Below, in pieces: positions 1 through 7,785 of a stretch of 64,000 nucleotides of DNA (position 1 is its first letter; every line of letters starts with the position of its first letter). This DNA comes from Mucilaginibacter rivuli (GTDB lineage Bacteria > Bacteroidota > Bacteroidia > Sphingobacteriales > Sphingobacteriaceae): NCBI RefSeq assembly GCF_019391655.1, contig NZ_JAHXPQ010000001.1, positions 248,001-312,000 on the forward strand. The letters run 5' to 3'. The position numbers and the translations under genes were made by a program. The notes beneath the pieces are model-generated. The model had not been told where the DNA came from and searched no databases. It saw nothing but the letters and a program-made list of their open reading frames with translations.

Positions 1-11
1 CGGATATTGAA

Positions 12-19
12 TACTTTTG
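12..19 (+). promoter_or_regulatory. Putative -7 promoter element upstream of the polyamine cluster
   Basis: TACTTTTG fits the Bacteroidota -7 consensus TAnnTTTG and lies 17 bases before the first ATG of the cluster. The matching -33 TTTG would lie left of the window edge, so only half of the promoter can be seen. Confidence 0.4.
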
Positions 20-36
20 GTTACAAGAAATAAAAA

Positions 37-390
37 ATGCCTTATCAACCCGGTCTGCATATTTTAGTGGAATTTTCTGTATCCAATATTTTAAGTCTTT
101 CAACATCTGTAAACTGTAAAGTCTTTTTCGATCGTTTGATCGTTGATCATTCCCTCGAAAAAGTAGGCGAGGTTTATCATGATTTTGATGGAGCCGGTTT
201 TACGGCAGTAGTTTGTTTAACAGAGTCACACCTGTCTATTCACACCTGGCCCGAATTTAACCTGGCTACGTTTGATATTTTTTTATCGAATTATCAAAAA
301 GATAACTCTGATAAGGTTCGGGCTATTTATAGTGATGTATTAGAATTTTTTGAAGCTACCGAAATGAAAAAAACGGAACTGGTAAGGTAA
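37..390 (+). CDS. speD-like: S-adenosylmethionine decarboxylase-like proenzyme (SpeD/SpeH family)
   Basis: A 117-residue protein of the small class 1B AdoMet decarboxylase size. The family self-cleaves before a serine to form a pyruvoyl cofactor and makes decarboxylated AdoMet, the aminopropyl donor for spermidine. The processing motif ESHLSIHTWPE (residues 63-73) is intact, with Ser64 as predicted pyruvoyl precursor and His69 as processing residue, and the N-terminal GLHILVEF matches the family start. The downstream motif that usually reads D-x-F-T-C-G reads DIFLSN here, so the catalytic Cys (Cys83 in the Thermotoga enzyme) is Ser84. Self-processing should work, but the substrate may differ: SpeD homologues that decarboxylate arginine or ornithine are known. 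First of seven co-directional genes; the next starts 1 base after its stop. Family call is firm, the exact reaction is not. Confidence 0.85.
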   Translation: MPYQPGLHILVEFSVSNILSLSTSVNCKVFFDRLIVDHSLEKVGEVYHDFDGAGFTAVVCLTESHLSIHTWPEFNLATFDIFLSNYQKDNSDKVRAIYSDVLEFFEATEMKKTELVR

Positions 391-391
391 T

Positions 392-1708
392 ATGGCTACA
401 ATAAATTTAAGGGCCTTTCCTTACTCAGAAGATGTAGCCTGCCCTAAATGCAAGGACCAGATAGTGCTTTACGACCCCGAGGGTAGTGAATTTTGTGTGT
501 GCCGATCTTGTAATTCACTTATTCGCTTTTCGGGCAAGAGTACGCCTGTTTTTCAAAAACACATTTTACCGCTAAAACAAGAGCCTGTAATTAAACTGGG
601 CTCGATAGGTGCTTTTAATGATTATACCTTTAAGGTAATTGGCTATATAGAAAAAAAGGAAAAAGGCACTGCTTACGCGTGGCGCGAATATATTCTTTAC
701 AACTATGAAAAAGGTTATGCTAATTTTGCAGAGTACGATGGCCATTGGACATTTGTTGCAGGAAAGGAGTTTTACCCTGACCTTGAAGTGCTCAAAAACA
801 ACAATTGGGATTTTATTGACTACGGAGAAAATGAATACAAACTTTTTAATAAATATACCGCTGTAACCACTGCGCTGATTGGTGAGTTTGACTGGGATAT
901 TTTGCACGAGCAGGCCCATGTATCAGAGTTTGTTGCAGCCCCTAATATTATTTATAATGAGCAGGGGAAACCGGGGATATCGGGTGCCGATTTTTATCTC
1001 GGTAAATATGTTCAGCCTGCCGAAATAGCTGAGGCCTTTAAAGTAAACCTTGATCAATTTCCCGAGAAAATAGGTATTGGCGCTAATGAACCATCTGTAC
1101 ATGCTAAACGATGGTTTGCAGTAGCTAAAATTACTCCATTGTTAATCATATTATTGGCGGTTGTCGGGCTTATTGTATCATTTACCCACCCGGAGTACCA
1201 GGTTATGAGTAATGATTATTACATCGTAAATGATTCTACCAAGCTTAACGAGTTTAAGCCGTTTGTTACGCAATCATTCAACTTAAAGAACACCTCATCA
1301 GCATTGGAGTTTTTTATAAGATCGGATATTGACAACAATTGGGTAGAAGCAACCGTAGTATTGGTTAATGAAAGTAATAACCAAAGTTGGGAAGTGACCG
1401 AAAGTATTGAATATTATCACGGATATGAAGATGGAGAAAGTTGGTCGGAAGGTTCGCAGGTTGCCAATGTGCTCTTGTCTGCTATTCCGCGCGGCAAATA
1501 CCATTTAAATATTTACCCGGCATCCGGCGATCTGAACAGTAAAAACATCCATATTAACATTGTTGCTGATCCGATCATATGGCGAAATGTATGGGTTTCT
1601 ATTTTATTACTATGCCTTTACCCGTTTTATGTTTGGTTAAGGATGCGCATGTTCGAAAAAAAGAGGTGGATGAACAGTGATTATTCACCGTATGAAACTC
1701 ACAACTAA
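392..1708 (+). CDS. Zinc-ribbon, DUF4178-domain membrane protein
   Basis: 438 residues. The N-terminus has a treble-clef-like zinc ribbon, CPKC (residues 17-20) and CRSC (about 37-40). A DUF4178-like domain follows at about 65-130 (pattern WREYILYN...GHWTFVAG), with a second, more degenerate unit at about 150-225. Two hydrophobic helices, about 247-265 and 400-420, bracket a polar beta-rich segment predicted to lie outside the cytoplasm. DUF4178 has no established biochemical role; from memory it often sits beside DUF350 and spermidine synthase-like genes, as here. It starts immediately after the SpeD-like gene and is followed with no gap by a small membrane peptide, so it is probably translated from the same mRNA. 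Function unknown; a membrane scaffold or polyamine sensor is speculation. Confidence 0.75.
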   Translation: MATINLRAFPYSEDVACPKCKDQIVLYDPEGSEFCVCRSCNSLIRFSGKSTPVFQKHILPLKQEPVIKLGSIGAFNDYTFKVIGYIEKKEKGTAYAWREYILYNYEKGYANFAEYDGHWTFVAGKEFYPDLEVLKNNNWDFIDYGENEYKLFNKYTAVTTALIGEFDWDILHEQAHVSEFVAAPNIIYNEQGKPGISGADFYLGKYVQPAEIAEAFKVNLDQFPEKIGIGANEPSVHAKRWFAVAKITPLLIILLAVVGLIVSFTHPEYQVMSNDYYIVNDSTKLNEFKPFVTQSFNLKNTSSALEFFIRSDIDNNWVEATVVLVNESNNQSWEVTESIEYYHGYEDGESWSEGSQVANVLLSAIPRGKYHLNIYPASGDLNSKNIHINIVADPIIWRNVWVSILLLCLYPFYVWLRMRMFEKKRWMNSDYSPYETHN

Positions 1709-1709
1709 A

Positions 1710-1886
1710 ATGAAATATATTAAAGCGGTACGCATTTACCTGGTTTTGGCTTTTTTAATAATAGGGTATTACGCTTACAGTTCCTTTTATGGGATAGCCT
1801 TTTGGGAAAGCAGTACAATAACCAAAAACACTGAATATAATAACAATAGCCACGTAAGGGGTGTTCACGTATTTTATCACAAATAA
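1710..1886 (+). CDS. Small single-pass membrane peptide in the polyamine cluster
   Basis: 58 residues starting at ATG 1710, one base after the stop of the DUF4178 gene. That start is preferred over an in-frame upstream codon that would overlap the previous gene by 32 bases. Residues about 7-27 form one transmembrane helix (VRIYLVLAFLIIGYYAYSSF). A short polar tail follows, ending in RGVHVFYHK. I do not recognise the family. Its tight fit between two cluster genes argues that it is a real component rather than a chance frame. Confidence 0.6.
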   Translation: MKYIKAVRIYLVLAFLIIGYYAYSSFYGIAFWESSTITKNTEYNNNSHVRGVHVFYHK

Positions 1887-1898
1887 AAGATTATTATT

Positions 1899-2123
1899 AT
1901 GAGCTTACACGAATTAATTAACTACAAGTACATTATAGCTTCTATATTGTATTCGGCAATAGGGATCATTATCCTGCTGATATCGTATTGGATAATTGAA
2001 AAGATCACACCCGAAAACCTGTGGAAAGAAGTTGTTGATAAGAACAACATCGCGCTTGCTATCGTTTGCGCTTCTTTTATGATAGCAGTAGCTATGATCA
2101 TCAGCTCGGCAATACACGGATAA
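1899..2123 (+). CDS. DUF350 membrane protein, single-unit form
   Basis: 74 residues with two transmembrane helices (about 11-32 and 50-70). It carries the DUF350 signature, a polar N-x-A-x-A-I turn (NIALAIVCASFMIAVAMII) before the second helix. Better known members such as E. coli YjfL contain two such units in about 130 residues; this has one and may act as a homo-oligomer. The biochemical role of DUF350 is not known. It lies 12 bases after the small membrane peptide and 5 bases before the aminopropyltransferase gene, supporting a joint membrane complex. Confidence 0.75.
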   Translation: MSLHELINYKYIIASILYSAIGIIILLISYWIIEKITPENLWKEVVDKNNIALAIVCASFMIAVAMIISSAIHG

Positions 2124-2128
2124 TTGAT

Positions 2129-3637
2129 ATGAATAAAAAACTGCATGCCCTGCTGCTTATATCGGTATTTGTAGTAGCAACCTGCGGTCTGATCTATGAG
2201 TTGATAGCAGGAACGCTTGCCAGTTATCTGTTGGGCGATTCTGTTACGCAGTTTTCTACCATTATAGGAGCATATCTGTTTTCGATGGGTATAGGCTCAT
2301 GGATATCCAAATACTTCGAAAAAAATATCATTTCATGGTTTATCCAGTTAGAGATATTGGTTGGCCTTGTTGGTGGCACCAGCTCTACCATTTTGTTTTT
2401 AGTATTTGAGAGTGTCGCGTCATTCCGCATTATACTTTACAGCCTTGTGGGTATAACAGGGGTATTAGTAGGGCTGGAAATTCCACTGCTGATGCGGATA
2501 CTGAGAGACAGGTACGAGTTTAAGGATCTCGTTTCAAAAATATTTACGTTCGATTATATTGGTGCGCTGCTGGCATCTATTGTATTTCCGTTACTGCTAA
2601 TACCTTATCTTGGGCTGGTAAAAACATCATACATGGTGGGTATCCTTAATGTTGGTGTGGCGCTCATTGTTTGTATCAGTTTTAAAAAAGAAATTAAGGC
2701 AGCAGTATATTTACAAACAAGTGCCATATTGAGTATGATGGCACTTTTAGTTGGCTTTGTATATGCAGGGGTTATTACTAATTTTTCGGAAAGCCTTACC
2801 TATGCGGATACCATAATCTACTCAAAAAGTACACCCTATCAACGGATTATACTTACCAAAAAAGGAAAAGTGCTGCGCCTTTTTTTAAATGGCAACCTGC
2901 AGTTTAGTTCAGATGATGAGTACCGGTATCACGAGGCACTAGTGCATCCAGGTTTGCAGGCTTTGCCTAATGCGCATAATGTATTGGTAATGGGTGGGGG
3001 CGATGGCCTTGCCGTGCGAGAAATATTGAAATACCCAAATATCCAAAGTGTAACGCTTGTTGATCTGGATAAAGGCATGACGGGTTTGTTTAAATCAAAC
3101 CGGATGTTGTTGAATCTTAATAAAAGCTCGCTGTTATCACCTAAGGTAAAGGTAATTAATGCTGATGCCTTTAGCTGGTTGCGACAGGACAAAAAGAAGT
3201 TTGATTTTATGGTGATAGACTTCCCCGACCCATCAAACTATTCAGTTGGTAAATTATATACCAACTCATTTTATAAACTTGCTAAAACAGCTCTTGCATC
3301 CGGGGGGATCATGGTGATACAGGCTACATCGCCATACGTAGCGCCAAAATCATTTTGGACAGTTGATACTACCTTGCGTTCTGTAGGCTTTCATACTATA
3401 CCTTATCACAACAATGTGCCATCGTTTGGTGAGTGGGGCTATATTATGGCAACAGAAAGCCTGGTATATAAAAAACCAACTACCTTTTTACCGGGGATGC
3501 GCTTTATCACCAAAGAGAGTCTTGACCTCATGTTTTATTTTCCAAAAGATATGGCAAAAGTGAAAACAGAAGTGAATAAGCTAAATAACCAGGTGCTGGT
3601 AAAATATTTTGAAGATGAATGGTCATCCGTTTTATAA
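2129..3637 (+). CDS. speE-like: Membrane-embedded spermidine synthase-like aminopropyltransferase
   Basis: 502 residues from ATG 2129; an earlier in-frame start at 2066 would overlap DUF350. The N-terminal ~215 residues form about seven transmembrane helices. The rest is a spermidine-synthase fold: a YQRI substrate-site segment (~235), LNGNLQFSSDDEYRYHE (~250-266), the AdoMet-binding GGGDG (~288-292), the acidic VDLD at the end of the next strand, NADAF, and the catalytic-loop DFPDP (~365). All core motifs are present, so it should be active with decarboxylated AdoMet or a related donor. The membrane half suggests the product is made at, or delivered across, the inner membrane. Its SpeD-like partner is four genes upstream in the same unit. 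Confidence 0.85.
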   Translation: MNKKLHALLLISVFVVATCGLIYELIAGTLASYLLGDSVTQFSTIIGAYLFSMGIGSWISKYFEKNIISWFIQLEILVGLVGGTSSTILFLVFESVASFRIILYSLVGITGVLVGLEIPLLMRILRDRYEFKDLVSKIFTFDYIGALLASIVFPLLLIPYLGLVKTSYMVGILNVGVALIVCISFKKEIKAAVYLQTSAILSMMALLVGFVYAGVITNFSESLTYADTIIYSKSTPYQRIILTKKGKVLRLFLNGNLQFSSDDEYRYHEALVHPGLQALPNAHNVLVMGGGDGLAVREILKYPNIQSVTLVDLDKGMTGLFKSNRMLLNLNKSSLLSPKVKVINADAFSWLRQDKKKFDFMVIDFPDPSNYSVGKLYTNSFYKLAKTALASGGIMVIQATSPYVAPKSFWTVDTTLRSVGFHTIPYHNNVPSFGEWGYIMATESLVYKKPTTFLPGMRFITKESLDLMFYFPKDMAKVKTEVNKLNNQVLVKYFEDEWSSVL

Positions 3638-5285
3638 AGGCGCTAATCTTTTAAGTGGATCGAACCGGCGATCATTCCTGCTTAAAGCGGGTATCATCAC
3701 TACGGGTATTATGCTAAATGGCTGCCTGCGTAAGCTCAAGCCAAATACTCCTTATAAGAATATTACAGGCACTATAAAAGGCCCAAATGCAAAGGCGGGG
3801 CATATTTTGCGCGATAAGTTATCATTACCTGTATCAACAGGTACGCGCCAGGTTAAAACGCTTATTATTGGTAGCGGTATATCGGGCCTGTCGGCTGCGC
3901 GTTATTTAAAAATGCAGGGCCACCTTGATTTTGAATTACTGGAATTGGAAGATCACGTAGGCGGTAATGCACATTCAGGAAAAAACAATGTATCAGCATA
4001 CCCGTTGGGAGCTCACTATATCACTATCGCTAATAACGAAGATACCTTGCTAACGGATTTTTTACAACATTGTGGTGTAATTACCGGTTTTGAAAATAAC
4101 CTGCCTGTTTACAACGAGTACTATTTGTGTTTTGATCCGGAAGAGCGCCTGCTTATTAACGGGCAATGGCAGGAAGGTTTAGTGCCCGAGTTTGGCCTGA
4201 ATAGCACAGACAAATTTGAGGTGAAAAAGTTTTTTACGCTGATAGAGCAGTTTAAAATGGCAAAAGGAAACGACGGTAAATATGCCTTTGATATCCCGAT
4301 AGACAATAGTTCTGCCGATGACAGCTTCAGGGCCCTGGATAGAATAAGTTTTAAAACATATCTAAACCAGCAAAAATTAACCTCCAAATACTTGTTATGG
4401 TATGTAAATTACTGTTGTAAAGATGATTATGGGCAAAAAATAGATAAGATATCGGCTTGGGCCGGTTTGCATTACTTTGCATCGCGCAGGGGCAAAGCCG
4501 CCAACGCCGATGCAAATGCTGTTTTAACCTGGCCAGAAGGTAATGGCTGGCTAACAAAAAAACTGGAAGCCGATGTGAGCGGGCATGTACTTAAAAAGAT
4601 TATGTGTTACAGCATCAGTTACAATCAGCAAGGTAAAGTTGTGGCAGGTATTTATAATATAACATCGGGCACAACAAGTACCATAGTTGCCGATAATGTT
4701 ATTATGGCAACCCCACAGTTTATAAACCAAAGGTTGTTAAAAGAAGGCGTAACCAGGATTATGGATTACAGCAGCTTTAATTATTCGCCATGGTTTATTG
4801 CTAATATTACCGTTAATCATTTACCACAGGCAAAGGGAATGGGTTTATGTTGGGATAATGTTGCTTATGATACCCCATCTGTTGGTTATGTTAATGCAGG
4901 GCAGCAAACAATTAATATGGTTGACGAAAAAAGAGTTTTAACCTGGTACCTCCCATTATGTGATCATGAACCACGGGTGGCGCGTCTTGCAGCTTATACC
5001 CGCACTTATGAGCAGTGGATGGATATAATGATTCCGGAGTTAGAATATATGCATCCGGGCATTACAGAAGCCATTGAACATGTGGAATGCTGGATATGGG
5101 GACACGGCATGATATATCCGGCTGTAAATTACATTTGGGGGCCAAACAGGGATGCGGCTAAACAACCGGTTAATAATACCCTGTTTTTTGCACATACAGA
5201 TCTGAGTGGAATATCGATATTTGAAGAAGCATTTCACCAGGGTATCCGTGCCGCTAAACAGGTTTTGGCTATTTATGGAAAGTAA
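3615..5285 (+). CDS. Tat-exported lipoprotein, FAD-dependent amine oxidase-like
   Basis: 556 residues from ATG 3615, overlapping the previous gene by 23 bases; an alternative TTG lies at 3609. The N-terminus has a twin-arginine signal (NRRSFLLKAG, Arg18-Arg19) followed by a hydrophobic core and a lipobox LNGC with Cys37. A folded, cofactor-loaded lipoprotein outside the cytoplasm is predicted. Residues ~78-110 hold the FAD dinucleotide motif GSGISG and the acidic ELLELE strand end. The C-terminus has the amine-oxidase FAD closing motif FAHTDLSGISIFEEAF. This is the flavin amine oxidase/protoporphyrinogen oxidase superfamily. In this context a polyamine oxidase acting in the periplasm is the natural guess, but the substrate is not shown by sequence. 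Confidence 0.75.
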   Translation: MNGHPFYKGANLLSGSNRRSFLLKAGIITTGIMLNGCLRKLKPNTPYKNITGTIKGPNAKAGHILRDKLSLPVSTGTRQVKTLIIGSGISGLSAARYLKMQGHLDFELLELEDHVGGNAHSGKNNVSAYPLGAHYITIANNEDTLLTDFLQHCGVITGFENNLPVYNEYYLCFDPEERLLINGQWQEGLVPEFGLNSTDKFEVKKFFTLIEQFKMAKGNDGKYAFDIPIDNSSADDSFRALDRISFKTYLNQQKLTSKYLLWYVNYCCKDDYGQKIDKISAWAGLHYFASRRGKAANADANAVLTWPEGNGWLTKKLEADVSGHVLKKIMCYSISYNQQGKVVAGIYNITSGTTSTIVADNVIMATPQFINQRLLKEGVTRIMDYSSFNYSPWFIANITVNHLPQAKGMGLCWDNVAYDTPSVGYVNAGQQTINMVDEKRVLTWYLPLCDHEPRVARLAAYTRTYEQWMDIMIPELEYMHPGITEAIEHVECWIWGHGMIYPAVNYIWGPNRDAAKQPVNNTLFFAHTDLSGISIFEEAFHQGIRAAKQVLAIYGK

Positions 5286-6360
5286 GCCAATATATAAACA
5301 GCCCTGGCTGCATTCGGCAGTTATTGACGGGATATTTATACTATCGCCTCCGTTCATTGCCTTATTGTTGGTTATTTGTTTCCCAAGCCGGTTTCAGGTA
5401 ACAACTACCATCCCGGTTTATTATTGGCTTTTTCTGGTTGTTTTTATAGATGTGGCCCATGTGTACAGTACCCTTTATCGTACCTATTTTAATAGCAGGG
5501 CATATAAAACAAACACGCTGTTAATTATAGTACCAATTGCATGTTATATAGGCGGCGTTTTACTGCATAGTTATGATGGTATGCTGTTTTGGCGCATCCT
5601 TGCCTATCTTGCTGTTTTCCATTTTGTGAGGCAGCAATATGGTTTTATGCGCTTATATTCCAGGCAAGAGAGGGGCAGTTACTGGTTCAGACTTATCGAT
5701 AAACTGGCTATTTATTCGGCAACAGTTTATCCATTATTTTATTGGCATTTTGGAGATAAGAGAAACTTTAGCTGGTTTGTAGAGAACGACATCTTATCCT
5801 ATTCTTCACCCTCATTACAGGCCCTGGGCTTTATGGTTTACCTTGTAATAATAGTGCTTTACTTAATTAAAGAGGGCATTTATATAATCAATACCAAAAT
5901 TATTAACTGGCCGCGAAATATCCTGATAGCAGGCACCTTTTTCTCATGGTATTTCGGCATAATTTACTTTAACGGAGACCTGGCCTTTACTACGCTAAAT
6001 GTGATCTCGCATGGGGTTCCGTATATGACCCTGATATGGGTGTTTGAGAAAAAAAGGTACAAAAAAAGTAAAATCAAAGAGAGCATCATTTTAAAGAATA
6101 CTTTTGGCCGGTATAGTGGCGTGCTGTTTTTTATTATGCTATTGATTTTTTTGGCCTACCTGGAAGAGGGCTTGTGGGACGGGATGATATGGAAAGAGCA
6201 TGGAAGCGTGTTCGGGATATTTACATCATTACCCACAATACGCAACGAGCAGGTGTTATCACTTTTGGTACCGTTACTTGCCTTGCCTCAATCTACCCAT
6301 TATGTGCTTGATGGTTTTATATGGAAGATCAAAAGCACATCAACTCATATGTGTAGTTAA
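5275..6360 (+). CDS. Multi-pass membrane protein of unknown function, last gene of the polyamine cluster
   Basis: 361 residues from ATG 5275, overlapping the amine oxidase gene by 11 bases, which indicates translational coupling. It has about eight hydrophobic segments. Polar residues repeat inside or next to helices: DVAHVYSTLYRTY (His62, Arg69), FHFVRQQYGF (His116, Gln120-121) and ISHGVPYM near 247. This spacing is reminiscent of His-ligated membrane enzymes but does not match a family I can name. Strong terminator just downstream. It may be an integral membrane redox partner for the oxidase or a transporter; both are guesses. Confidence 0.6.
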   Translation: MESKPIYKQPWLHSAVIDGIFILSPPFIALLLVICFPSRFQVTTTIPVYYWLFLVVFIDVAHVYSTLYRTYFNSRAYKTNTLLIIVPIACYIGGVLLHSYDGMLFWRILAYLAVFHFVRQQYGFMRLYSRQERGSYWFRLIDKLAIYSATVYPLFYWHFGDKRNFSWFVENDILSYSSPSLQALGFMVYLVIIVLYLIKEGIYIINTKIINWPRNILIAGTFFSWYFGIIYFNGDLAFTTLNVISHGVPYMTLIWVFEKKRYKKSKIKESIILKNTFGRYSGVLFFIMLLIFLAYLEEGLWDGMIWKEHGSVFGIFTSLPTIRNEQVLSLLVPLLALPQSTHYVLDGFIWKIKSTSTHMCS

Positions 6361-6384
6361 GGATACATTTTTGCTCTTTAAACA

Positions 6385-6418
6385 AAAAACGCTTAAATCA
6401 TTTGATTTAAGCGTTTTT
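6385..6418. terminator. Bidirectional rho-independent terminator
   Basis: A perfect inverted repeat with 16-base arms (AAAAACGCTTAAATCA and its complement) and a two-base spacer gives a stable hairpin flanked by A- and T-runs. It closes the polyamine cluster on the plus strand and could also stop transcription leaving the tRNA-Asp gene on the minus strand. Confidence 0.85.
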
Positions 6419-6433
6419 AGGGAATAAACCCTT

Positions 6434-6510
6434 TGGCGGAATGGACGGGACTCGAACCCGCGACCCCATGCGTGACAGGCATGTATTCTAACCAGCTGAA
6501 CTACCACTCC
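6434..6510 (-). tRNA. tRNA-Asp (anticodon GUC)
   Basis: Read on the minus strand, this folds into a full cloverleaf. The 7-bp acceptor stem is GGAGUGG/CCAUUCC, the anticodon loop CUGUCAC gives GUC, and the T-arm contains GGUUCGAGUCC. The discriminator base is G (as required for Asp) and the CCA end is encoded. GUC with G34 is a substrate for queuosine and hence for GluQRS; a GluQRS-like gene lies 1.3 kb away. Confidence 0.95.
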
Positions 6511-6570
6511 GTGTTTGGGATTGCAAATATAGGGTCTTAATTTCAATCCGCAAATAAATTTTAAAATTCT

Positions 6571-7644
6571 TTATGCAATGCTTCCTTCCTGCAGTTTTTC
6601 GGCGTTCTCGGCAAACTGTAGGGCTTCCATTATTTCTAATAAATTACCGTTCATTACTTCGGGTAAGTTATAGATAGTGAGGCCAATGCGGTGCTCGGTA
6701 ACACGCCCTTGCGGATAATTGTAGGTGCGTATCTTTGCTGAACGGTCACCTGTTGATACCATCGTTTTTCTTTTCTTCGATATTTCTTCGAGGTGCTTTT
6801 GAAGCTCCATTTCGTAAATACGCGAGCGTAAAACGCCTAAAGCCTTGTCATAATTCTTCAATTGCGACTTTTGATCCTGGCATTGTGCTACTATCCCGGT
6901 AGGGATGTGCGTTAACCTTACGGCCGAATAGGTGGTATTTACCGATTGTCCGCCTGGCCCCGAAGCGCAGAACAGATCTTTACGGATATCGTTTACATGG
7001 ATCTCCACGTCAAACTCATCAGCTTCGGGTAAAACCACTACCGATGCAGCCGAAGTGTGTACACGGCCCTGTGTTTCCGTGTCAGGTACACGTTGTACCC
7101 GGTGTACACCCGATTCAAATTTTAGCGTACCATAAGCATCCTCAGCATTCACGTTAAAAATGATCTCCTTGTAGCCACCCGCGGTACCTTCGGTATAATC
7201 AACCAGCTCGGTTTTCCAGCCTTGCTTTTCGCAGAAGCGGATATAAGCACGGTATAAATCGCCGGCAAACAACGCGGCCTCATCGCCACCTGTGCCACCA
7301 CGTATCTCAACAATAGCATTACGGCTATCTTCCGGATCTTTAGGTATTAGCATCAACCGGATTTTTTCTTCCAGCTCAGTTTGCTGTGGTAATAGTTCAT
7401 CCAGTTCGGCTTTAGCCATCTCCCTAAAGTCGGGATCTTTTTCTGTAGCCAAAATTTCGCGGTTAGCTTCAATGTTGCTCATCACGTTGGCATACACGGT
7501 GTACTCTTCAACAACCTTGGTCAGGTCTTTATATTCCTTATTCATCGCGGCAAAGCGTTTCATATCCTTCATAATATCCGGACTGCTTAACTCGCGTTCA
7601 ACATCTTGCCAGCGTTCTTTTATCGCTTCTAACTTATCTAACAT
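6571..7644 (-). CDS. prfA: Peptide chain release factor 1
   Basis: 357 residues, normal RF1 length. Cytoplasmic factor that reads UAA and UAG in the ribosomal A site and triggers peptidyl-tRNA hydrolysis. The peptidyl-transferase loop [10 protein letters not shown] is intact, preceded by the anchoring [20 protein letters not shown] block. The stop-codon-reading tripeptide, PxT in RF1, appears as PDT ([14 protein letters not shown]); the usual form in E. coli is PAT. The family-typical [15 protein letters not shown] closes domain 3. Monocistronic, 60 bases downstream (in its own direction of reading) of nothing but the tRNA; divergent from the gluQ-like gene. Confidence 0.97.
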   Translation of the reverse strand: MLDKLEAIKERWQDVERELSSPDIMKDMKRFAAMNKEYKDLTKVVEEYTVYANVMSNIEANREILATEKDPDFREMAKAELDELLPQQTELEEKIRLMLIPKDPEDSRNAIVEIRGGTGGDEAALFAGDLYRAYIRFCEKQGWKTELVDYTEGTAGGYKEIIFNVNAEDAYGTLKFESGVHRVQRVPDTETQGRVHTSAASVVVLPEADEFDVEIHVNDIRKDLFCASGPGGQSVNTTYSAVRLTHIPTGIVAQCQDQKSQLKNYDKALGVLRSRIYEMELQKHLEEISKKRKTMVSTGDRSAKIRTYNYPQGRVTEHRIGLTIYNLPEVMNGNLLEIMEALQFAENAEKLQEGSIA

Positions 7645-7785
7645 GTTATTTTGAAATTGTTATTGCGTTATATTGGTATCAATAACCTATACCTAATACT
7701 ACAAATAATATGCAAAAGTACAGAATTTAAGTAATAAACGTATTTTGCATGCCAATTAGGCATAATCCCGATATCAGTCAACCAA

